8,385 nt of DNA from Flavobacteriales bacterium (GTDB lineage: Bacteria > Bacteroidota > Bacteroidia > Flavobacteriales_D > Parvicellaceae): positions 1 through 8,385 of the forward strand of contig WFNC01000299.1 in NCBI GenBank assembly GCA_015488785.1. Direction: 5' to 3'. The stretch's first letter is position 1. Each line of letters opens with the position of its first letter. Positions 1 through 5,582 of this stretch are shown piece after piece. The position numbers and the translations under genes were made by a program. The notes beneath the pieces were generated by a model. That model saw only the letters and a list, made by a program, of their open reading frames with translations. It was not told where the DNA came from and searched no databases.

Positions 1-1253
1 CCTACACTACTCCAAAACCAATCTACATTATTCATATCCGTAGTGTCAGAAAGTTTAAATTCTGTTTGATCTCGATAGCATAAGTAAGATGATTGAATAC
101 CTACTGGCTCTGTGACGAAAAAAGAAGGAAAGGCAGGGAGACCTAAAGTTGAACTCATTGCAGTTCCACTAAAAGAATTAACACCTACAAGAGAAACTCC
201 ATTGTCGTTATAACCACATCCTACACCTAAAATATTTGGATTATTTATAACTCCCAAACGAGTTACCCCATGTAAAGCTGCGTATATTTTTCCGTTCGGC
301 GCTAACTGAAGTCCACACATTTTAAAACCTACTGTATTCGAAGTTGTTCCTACTACTTGTTTACTTCCAGGAATAGAAGCGTTAGGAAGACTTAGATCAA
401 ATTGGTAAATATTAGGATCATACAACGTTGTGCAATATATAATATTGTTATTTGTTGAAAATTCAGCGCTATAAGCATTTAAGCCTATGTTGTTTGAGAA
501 TTTAGATGTTAAAATTCCGGTATTATTATTAAAGTCAAAAACCTCTATAGAAGGATTATTTACAATTCCTACTAATTTATTATCTGGAGACACTTTTATA
601 CTTCCGAAGCGAGGATCACCTATATTTAGACTAGAACTAACAACAGGTGTTAAATTTACTCCGGATGAAGTAACGCTAAATACATTGACATTTGTAGTTC
701 CAACTTCCTTTCCTATTATCCAAAAATCACAACCATTAGCATGCTTAGCAATACCAGCTCCTTCTGTTGTAGAAGTACCCATTAAATGAATATTTTTATT
801 AGACACTACGACATCTCCTAAGCCTCCATTAAGATTCATATCTACCTCTGAGAATCTTATTCCAGCCCCCCCCGTATTTACATCTATTGTAATAATAAAA
901 TAAGCGTCATACCTTTTTGTATTATAATTGTAAGTTCCTGGCTTTGGACAAATAACAGCTGATTGCGTAGAACTAGGACTACCTAATAAATCACCATTAC
1001 CATTAGCCATTATGTTATGATTAGCATCGTAAACAAACTTACCGTCCGTATAAAAAGCCAAAACTCCATCTTTTCCACTTACAGAAGCACACCCCTCTCC
1101 CGTTGTCAAATGTCCATCATTCAATAACGTCGGTGGATCAGTTGAAAAACTTAATCCTGCGTAACTTCCAAAATACCAGTTATTCCCTTCTCCTTGCGCT
1201 ATTGCTAAAGAATTAATAAATAAAACAATTACGATAACTAGACTAATTCTCAT
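1..1253 (-). CDS. Secreted NNWYFG-type beta-propeller / PKD-like protein, probable T9SS cargo (partial, 3' end outside window)
   Basis: The frame starts at ATG 1253-1251 and stays open to the left edge, giving 417 residues of a longer protein. Residues 1-19 are a clear Sec signal peptide (MR, then a run rich in I/V/L, ending in AIA before Gln20). The mature protein opens with NNWYFG at 24-29. It continues with GEGCAS, an FYTDG segment, a GSPSSTQSAVICPKPG segment, then LQLAPNGKIY at 315-324. This order of motifs is recognisable from large Bacteroidota proteins usually named T9SS type B sorting domain or gliding-motility-associated C-terminal proteins, in which a propeller-like N-terminal half is followed by PKD domains. 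A PKD-like segment seems to begin near Cys392, with WFW at 412-414. The sorting domain itself would lie outside the window, so secretion by T9SS is inferred. Function is probably surface or extracellular; the ligand is unknown. An 8-base G run falls at codons 127-130. Confidence 0.9.
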   Translation of the reverse strand, partial: MRISLVIVIVLFINSLAIAQGEGNNWYFGSYAGLSFSTDPPTLLNDGHLTTGEGCASVSGKDGVLAFYTDGKFVYDANHNIMANGNGDLLGSPSSTQSAVICPKPGTYNYNTKRYDAYFIITIDVNTGGAGIRFSEVDMNLNGGLGDVVVSNKNIHLMGTSTTEGAGIAKHANGCDFWIIGKEVGTTNVNVFSVTSSGVNLTPVVSSSLNIGDPRFGSIKVSPDNKLVGIVNNPSIEVFDFNNNTGILTSKFSNNIGLNAYSAEFSTNNNIIYCTTLYDPNIYQFDLSLPNASIPGSKQVVGTTSNTVGFKMCGLQLAPNGKIYAALHGVTRLGVINNPNILGVGCGYNDNGVSLVGVNSFSGTAMSSTLGLPAFPSFFVTEPVGIQSSYLCYRDQTEFKLSDTTDMNNVDWFWSSV

Positions 1254-1384
1254 ATAAAACATTTTTTTTAACTCTAATCCTATTTAGAACAGAGCTCACA
1301 AAATTGACGATTCTTTATGTTGATGGTTGCCTTACTAAGACAAATAGAAATTCAATTAGGTATATTCAATCAAAAATAGACTTA
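1254..1384 (-). other. Intergenic leader upstream of the secreted propeller gene
   Basis: This AT-rich stretch lies between the stop of the cysteine-peptidase-like frame (TAA-type end at 1387-1385) and the ATG at 1253. Apart from the promoter -7 box at its upstream end I see no strong Shine-Dalgarno sequence (the ATG is preceded by a run of A and T), no convincing hairpin terminator and no room for an immunity-type gene. Confidence 0.5.
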
Positions 1385-1402
1385 TTATTGATAAAATGCA
1401 AA
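1371..1402 (-). promoter_or_regulatory. Bacteroidota-type promoter for the secreted propeller gene
   Basis: On the minus strand a TTTG box (1402-1399) is followed after 20 bases by TATTTTTG (1378-1371), an exact match to the Bacteroidota -7 consensus TAnnTTTG with an acceptable spacing to the -33 TTTG. Transcription would begin near 1364, giving a leader of roughly 110 nucleotides before the ATG at 1253. The -33 box lies inside the last codons of the upstream cysteine-peptidase-like frame. The match is by eye only. Confidence 0.5.
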
Positions 1403-2155
1403 TACTTTAACCACACTGAAGCAATATTGAACGACAGATAGTATTTTTACTTTTTCAGTTCCATAATCCCAATATGTTATTTGGACTTTAAATTTGGGTA
1501 AAATCATAATATCCTTTACAACGATGTAGTGCCAAGAATCTTTAAAGAAACGCCCTTTTTCTTTCCAACTACCGGTTCGGTAAAGTAAAATTATACTTCC
1601 ATTATTTTTTAAGACAGTAGCTATTCTATCAAACCTAAAGGCTAAAAATGAATCTAAAATTAAACTAGACTTTTGACTCAATAAACTTCGCCCTAATTTT
1701 CTAATTTCTAAAGGCCAAGTCATTCCATCCAAAGTGCTTAAACGAAATGTTAATTTTGTATTTTCATTAAAACGAAGGAGTCCTATTACGACAAGACTCG
1801 TTCCATTAAAATCACCTTTCGGTTTAATATTATTAGTCCATTCAAGAATTCGATTATCCTTTATAATTTTGTAATGATTAAATTGACCTTCACCATTTTT
1901 ATAGAGTTCGATAGAAAACTTTACAAATTGGACAATATCATGCGTTGCAGATAAACAGACTAAAGCAGCTATTCCACAGGTGTTTTTAGATTGAAAAATG
2001 GCTTTCCCTTCTGTTTTTACGACTAAAGATATACTTTTGATAAAGTCTTGTTTTGAAACGTACCTAAAAACTGACTTTGAATTTAATTCATTTTCAAAAA
2101 CTCTTATCGTATTTAATGCTATTTGTTGTGCTTCGTTTATAATTTTTAGTTTTAT
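1385..2155 (-). CDS. Papain-like cysteine peptidase-like protein, effector/toxin-like; start codon unclear, possible 5'-truncated gene
   Basis: Read on the minus strand, the frame is open from the stop at 2188-2186 to the stop at 1387-1385, 266 codons, and contains no ATG, GTG or TTG until TTG 1732 and ATG 1723. The protein-like signal clearly begins far upstream of those. Numbered from ATA 2155 (256 residues) there is NTCGIAAL with Cys60, then a segment FVKFSIELYKNGEG, a GMTWPLEIRKLG segment, WHYIVVKDI with His209, and TYWDYG with Asp230. A CG(I/M)AA nucleophile followed by H(Y/W)(I/V)V and a W-x-x-G strand is the order expected for papain-like cysteine peptidases found in Bacteroidota effectors and polymorphic toxins. 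A GAGG Shine-Dalgarno-like sequence (2167-2164) stands 8 bases before ATA 2155, so that codon is either a rare start or a mutated ATG; I chose it on that basis. No signal peptide and no neighbouring immunity gene are visible. The family assignment is from remembered motif pattern, not from an alignment. Confidence 0.5.
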   Translation of the reverse strand: MKLKIINEAQQIALNTIRVFENELNSKSVFRYVSKQDFIKSISLVVKTEGKAIFQSKNTCGIAALVCLSATHDIVQFVKFSIELYKNGEGQFNHYKIIKDNRILEWTNNIKPKGDFNGTSLVVIGLLRFNENTKLTFRLSTLDGMTWPLEIRKLGRSLLSQKSSLILDSFLAFRFDRIATVLKNNGSIILLYRTGSWKEKGRFFKDSWHYIVVKDIMILPKFKVQITYWDYGTEKVKILSVVQYCFSVVKVFAFYQ

Positions 2156-2160
2156 TAATG

Positions 2161-2167
2161 CTACCTC
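2161..2167 (-). promoter_or_regulatory. Shine-Dalgarno-like sequence before ATA 2155
   Basis: GAGGTAG on the minus strand sits 5 to 8 bases before an in-frame ATA that would begin a lysine-rich, start-like segment (KLKIINEAQQ). It is the only purine-rich ribosome-binding candidate near the 5' end of the cysteine-peptidase-like frame. Flavobacteria depend only weakly on such sequences, so this is suggestive at best. Confidence 0.3.
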
Positions 2168-2219
2168 GGTATTTAGTCTAGGCCTTTATCGTTTATAAAT
2201 AAAACCTATGTGTCTTTTT

Positions 2220-2248
2220 TTGTACAATGTACAACGTATTTTGTACAA
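2220..2248. repeat. TGTACAA heptamers in 7-bp register, including a 7+1+7 inverted repeat
   Basis: TGTACAA occurs at 2221-2227, 2228-2234 and 2242-2248, so the third copy is exactly two heptads after the second. Because TGTACA is itself palindromic, bases 2220-2226 and 2228-2234 form a perfect 7-base inverted repeat around a single A. Such an arrangement can be a dimeric protein-binding site or the residue of a slippage event; no regulator is identified. Confidence 0.55.
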
Positions 2249-2272
2249 TGACCTTTATACTGCTTGAATTTC

Positions 2273-2303
2273 AAAAAAAAAAAAAAAATGACACTGCATC
2301 AAA
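2273..2303 (-). terminator. Candidate terminator of the STAS/helicase operon
   Basis: Downstream of the helicase stop the minus strand carries a short imperfect hairpin (TGAT/GTCA arms at about 2301-2289, including one G-U pair) followed at once by 16 consecutive T (2288-2273). The U tract is striking but the stem is only about four pairs, so intrinsic termination is plausible rather than certain. Confidence 0.35.
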
Positions 2304-2314
2304 CCTCGTAGAAG

Positions 2315-5023
2315 CTATTCATTCAAGTTTAACCTATTTTTTATTTCCTCTTTACTTCCTTCGTTGTCACTAATCCATTTACTATAAGGAACAATCATGA
2401 CCTCTACGTTCATTCGATAAAGTGTTTGATATTTTCCGACAGGAAATGTAGCTTGAAAAACACCTGGATAACCGACCAAATCTAATGCATAAAGCTTACC
2501 TTTTATTTCGACTAACAAATCAACTTCTACACCTGCAATTTCGTAAGCTACATTTACTTTTAAATTAAATTTTTGCAACCAAATTCTAACTTCGTTTAAA
2601 AACAAGTCTAAGGTTGTATTTACCTCTGTTTTTTTTCTACCTTGATTTACAAACAACAGATAACGGTGCAATAAATGACTAGAATTAAATGGTATATCTC
2701 TTATTGACACATATAAAAATTGATAATTCCGAGCTCTTGTAATCGCTACATTAAAAACGTCTTCTCTATTCAAATAGGTAAATACATTGGCTTTTGTTTC
2801 GCTATCCACCACAAACGAAATATGTACTTCATCTCTTTCTTCCCCTTGAAAATGATAAGGAGTTCCGATCAACAAATCTAATTTAGCCAACTCTTCTTTT
2901 GAAAAATAATCTGTTACTTGTTTTTGTATTTCTTTTACTTGCTTGGCAAATGGAGAGATAATTCCTACACTATAAATTTCTTCGGATAGGTTTATTCTAT
3001 TTTTAATATTTTCAAAAATTAATTCAATCTCTTTTTTATTAACTCCATTTTTATCTCGAACACCGTCAACCTCTATTATTTTAATATTTTCTTTTAAATC
3101 TGATTGAGATTTATACGTCATTATATTTAAAGAATCGTTGTAAAACGCTCGATTACTAAAACCTATTATGTCGGGCATCGAGCGAAAATGTTCATCTAAA
3201 TAATGGGCTTGTTCTTGCGATTTAAGCGTTTCCATTACTACATCTAAAATACTTGAATTTCGATAATCCAATAGCTTTTCATGAAATTCTTCGACTTCAA
3301 ATTTAGTTGCTAATTCTCGTTGTTTCTGATAAGACATAAAAGAAACATGTCGCAATTGTTTTGGGTCGCCAACTACGATAGCTCTATTCCCTCTAAAAAA
3401 CAAAGGAATTGAACTAGCAATATCACATTGAGTAGCTTCATCTATTATTACCAAATCAAAAAGACCATCTTTCAAGGGGAGATATTGATTCAGTTCTTTT
3501 AAATTTACCAACCAAACAGGAAAGACTTTTAAAACTTTTTGAAAATCAATAGAATGAAAAATACTTTCTTTTTCAAATCCTGAATCAGAATCAATAGCGG
3601 ACATCATTTGCTTTAAAACATGGCGACTATCATCTAATAAAACAAAATCTACAATTTGCTTTTCTTGTACAAGTTTAACGTATTTTTGTAACCACTCGTT
3701 CTTAGTCTTAATCAAAAAATCGAGCGAATTGACATCAGAAGCTAAGCTTGTTGAAAATTGTTGCTTTCTCAATTTAAAAAAAGCTTTCACCTGATTTACA
3801 AACGTCTTATCTTCCAATAAAAGTTCACTTATTTCGATTTCACTTTTAGATTTATTCTCAATTGACGTTTTTAACTCTTTAATGCTTTTCAATAAACGTT
3901 TGATTGATTTTTCTAATTTCAACAATCTTCCTTCCAACCAAACTTCTCCTTTATAATCTTCAGACAAGCTTAAGAGTAAGTTAATTCTTTTTCTAATTTT
4001 TCTTTCAAAATGTTTTTGACTCGCATCCACTAAGTTCATATCACACTTAAAGGTCTTGGCGAGTTTATCGGAAATAACTTGTAATGCCTGATTGTTTTTA
4101 GAAGATACTAAAACTGTTTTTCCATTCACTATTGCATCAACGACAATAGAAGCGATGGTAAAAGATTTTCCGGTACCGGGAGGTCCAACAACTAGAGTTA
4201 AATTATTTTTATAGGCTGATTTAATTATATTTTCTTGCGGAACACTTAAATCCACGGGAGTAGAAATGATGTCCTTTTCTTTCCCCGAAAAATTATAATT
4301 CGTCCCTAAAAATAAACTTTCAATTAGTTGAGGATAAAACTTGTGGTTTAAAGCAATGTCCTTTAATTCATTAAGCACTCCAACGCTAGCCGATGGTTTA
4401 GTCAACAAACTTAACCCCAGAACAGGATACAAAACGTTAGCCTTACTACCCTTTACTTTTTTCTTATATTTTAAAGCGGAAAGAAACTGTTTATTCTCAA
4501 AGGCTAAGTTTAAGTTTGGTAATTTTTGTTTTAAAACGTCTAGCCCTTCATCAAAAAACTGATGATAATAAAAAGTTTCTAATATCTGAACTAGCTCTTC
4601 TTTTTCAATTTTGGGATGCAAATTTTCAAGTACACGAAGAGCAAAGGGATTAATTACAAAACTTCTTCCAACTGTTTCAACGCTATAACCAGGTGTTTTG
4701 AATACGATTTCAACAGGAATAAAGAAAATAGGAACTGAAACATTGGACACCTTACCAAGCATAGTCACTTTAGTTTCTAAAAAATATACATTCGCAAAAA
4801 GGGCGACCTCTTTTCCGTAAATTCTTAGTTTATTTTCAACATCATTTCCCCACTTGAAACTCACTTTTTGAGCTCGATTTTTCAAGAGGTTTGAAGAAGA
4901 AAGAATAAGCCTATTTGTATTCTTTTTTGAGAAAAAATTATGTAATTCTAATTGTTTATTATCTAACTCATAACAAGAACGATAATATGCAATTAACTGC
5001 TGAATAGATGTATCATATTTCAT
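2315..5023 (-). CDS. SF1 (Upf1/Dna2-like) DNA/RNA helicase with C-terminal PD-(D/E)XK-like nuclease domain
   Basis: This 902-residue cytoplasmic protein should couple ATP hydrolysis to unwinding or translocation on nucleic acid. All SF1 helicase motifs are present: a Q-motif-like VPQ at 261-263, Walker A GPPGTGKS at 280-287, motif II DEATQ at 528-532, motif III GDPKQLRHV at 552-560, motif IV HFRS at 612-615, motif V GTPYHFQGEE at 720-729 and motif VI NVAITRAR at 758-765. The long helical stretch between Walker A and motif II (about 340-460) looks like the coiled-coil stalk inserted in domain 1B. The N-terminal 250 residues match no domain I can name. Residues about 800-880 resemble the restriction-endonuclease-like tail of the DUF4011/MTES_1575 type of helicases: VDLLVE (Asp835) then ALDLVG (Asp848), where the family usually shows an ExK or IECDG motif. 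ATG 5023 is used; it lies 16 bases after the stop of the STAS-like gene, so the two are co-transcribed. A DNA repair or phage-defence role is inferred only. Confidence 0.9.
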   Translation of the reverse strand: MKYDTSIQQLIAYYRSCYELDNKQLELHNFFSKKNTNRLILSSSNLLKNRAQKVSFKWGNDVENKLRIYGKEVALFANVYFLETKVTMLGKVSNVSVPIFFIPVEIVFKTPGYSVETVGRSFVINPFALRVLENLHPKIEKEELVQILETFYYHQFFDEGLDVLKQKLPNLNLAFENKQFLSALKYKKKVKGSKANVLYPVLGLSLLTKPSASVGVLNELKDIALNHKFYPQLIESLFLGTNYNFSGKEKDIISTPVDLSVPQENIIKSAYKNNLTLVVGPPGTGKSFTIASIVVDAIVNGKTVLVSSKNNQALQVISDKLAKTFKCDMNLVDASQKHFERKIRKRINLLLSLSEDYKGEVWLEGRLLKLEKSIKRLLKSIKELKTSIENKSKSEIEISELLLEDKTFVNQVKAFFKLRKQQFSTSLASDVNSLDFLIKTKNEWLQKYVKLVQEKQIVDFVLLDDSRHVLKQMMSAIDSDSGFEKESIFHSIDFQKVLKVFPVWLVNLKELNQYLPLKDGLFDLVIIDEATQCDIASSIPLFFRGNRAIVVGDPKQLRHVSFMSYQKQRELATKFEVEEFHEKLLDYRNSSILDVVMETLKSQEQAHYLDEHFRSMPDIIGFSNRAFYNDSLNIMTYKSQSDLKENIKIIEVDGVRDKNGVNKKEIELIFENIKNRINLSEEIYSVGIISPFAKQVKEIQKQVTDYFSKEELAKLDLLIGTPYHFQGEERDEVHISFVVDSETKANVFTYLNREDVFNVAITRARNYQFLYVSIRDIPFNSSHLLHRYLLFVNQGRKKTEVNTTLDLFLNEVRIWLQKFNLKVNVAYEIAGVEVDLLVEIKGKLYALDLVGYPGVFQATFPVGKYQTLYRMNVEVMIVPYSKWISDNEGSKEEIKNRLNLNE

Positions 5024-5039
5024 ACCTTTTCAAAGGTAA

Positions 5040-5420
5040 CTAAACATTCTTAATCCACTCTAGCGCATCATCAAAACTCTTAAAAAACTTTGCAGGAACT
5101 TCTGCATCCACTCTAGTATGATAATGTTTAGAATTTAATTTTTGAGCCAAAGAACTAACAATCAACGCTACTGCTTTGGTATATTTACTCTTGTACTTAA
5201 TCTCGTTTACGTAATCGAATCCCTCTGAAGAGTCAAAAGTATTTGAGGGAGTTTCTAAAATAAGTTTAATTTTCCCATTCTTACTTACGTATTTTTCCAA
5301 GTACTTGAAATTTTCCTCCATCTGAAGTACTGAAATTTCAATCCCTTTATCGTATCGAAAATAAATTACTCCTTTTTCGATTTCAGTAATTAACCCCGAT
5401 GATGTTTTTATCGTTTTCAT
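5040..5420 (-). CDS. Small STAS/SpoIIAA-like protein, first gene of the helicase operon
   Basis: The 126-residue product starts at ATG 5420; a TTG one codon upstream (5423) is less likely. It has no signal peptide or membrane segment. A beta-rich N-terminal part (GLITEIEKGVIYFRYDKG, about 9-26) leads to the hydrophobic strand AVALIVSS at 83-90 and ends in a PAKFFKSFDDALEWI helix at 109-123. That layout (a short strand, an amphipathic helix, a K-A-V-A-hydrophobic strand, then a F-x-(D/S)-x-x-x-A-x-x-W-I/L C-terminal helix) is typical of small Bacteroidota proteins assigned to the STAS/SEC14 or SpoIIAA-like superfamily, which usually bind a partner protein or a small ligand rather than catalyse. 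No phosphoacceptor serine can be pinned down with confidence. The helicase starts 16 bases downstream on the same strand, which implies a shared transcript and possibly a shared job. Confidence 0.8.
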   Translation of the reverse strand: MKTIKTSSGLITEIEKGVIYFRYDKGIEISVLQMEENFKYLEKYVSKNGKIKLILETPSNTFDSSEGFDYVNEIKYKSKYTKAVALIVSSLAQKLNSKHYHTRVDAEVPAKFFKSFDDALEWIKNV

Positions 5421-5439
5421 CAAAAATTATTTTTACAGA

Positions 5440-5447
5440 TAAAGATA
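5440..5447 (-). promoter_or_regulatory. Candidate -7 box of the STAS/helicase operon
   Basis: TATCTTTA on the minus strand is one mismatch from TAnnTTTG and would place the transcript start about 13 bases before ATG 5420. A -33 TTTG is not seen at ideal spacing; only a TTTA about 15 bases upstream could serve. By-eye call. Confidence 0.3.
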
Positions 5448-5526
5448 TACATAATTACCCATTAAACATAATTAAATATCAAAAAATCACAAAAATATAA
5501 ATCCTAAACGGAATTAAAGTTATTTA

Positions 5527-5563
5527 TTTGTTAAAATACAGACTAGAATTTTATTTATCTTTA
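5527..5563 (+). promoter_or_regulatory. Candidate promoter of the M1 peptidase gene
   Basis: TTTG (5527-5530) and TATCTTTA (5556-5563, one mismatch from TAnnTTTG) lie upstream of ATG 5583. Their spacing of 25 bases is longer than the usual 17-23, so the -7 box is the better-supported half. The same octamer appears in the opposite orientation for the divergent operon. Confidence 0.35.
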
Positions 5564-5582
5564 CAAAAAAACTTTTTTTAGA

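Larger units (their letters stand above)
2188..2314. other. Short intergenic region with heptamer repeats and a long A/T run
   Basis: This stretch separates the helicase stop (2317-2315) from the upstream stop of the cysteine-peptidase-like frame. It holds three TGTACAA heptamers, a 16-base A run and a weak promoter-like TAGGTTTT (2208-2201, minus strand), preceded by TTG at 2227-2225 (16-base spacer) or 2234-2232 (23-base spacer). No open frame of note lies in it. Confidence 0.5.
5421..5582. other. Divergent intergenic region
   Basis: This very AT-rich stretch separates the divergently transcribed STAS/helicase operon and M1 peptidase gene. It holds the two candidate -7 boxes and A- or T-rich tracts directly before each start; no Shine-Dalgarno sequence, operator-sized inverted repeat or small gene stands out. 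Confidence 0.6.

Noticed and set aside
487..789. Plus-strand open frame of 100 codons
   Set aside because: It lies fully inside the secreted propeller gene on the other strand, which has a signal peptide and recognisable motifs; the plus-strand translation has none.
1385..1732. A 115-residue gene starting at TTG 1732
   Set aside because: The same frame carries peptidase-like sequence for about 140 codons upstream, including the likely nucleophile Cys, so this start would cut the domain in half.
1998..2198. Plus-strand open frame of 66 codons
   Set aside because: It is antisense to the N-terminal part of the cysteine-peptidase-like frame and shows no domain or ribosome-binding signal.
2220..2250. 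CRISPR or insertion-element terminal repeat
   Set aside because: The heptamers are far too short and close together for CRISPR repeats, and no transposase or matching distant inverted repeat is present.
4341..4562. Plus-strand open frame of 73 codons
   Set aside because: It is antisense to the helicase gene, whose reading frame is secure.
5421..5423. TTG as the start of the STAS-like gene
   Set aside because: An ATG follows as the next codon and gives a conventional start; nothing favours the TTG.
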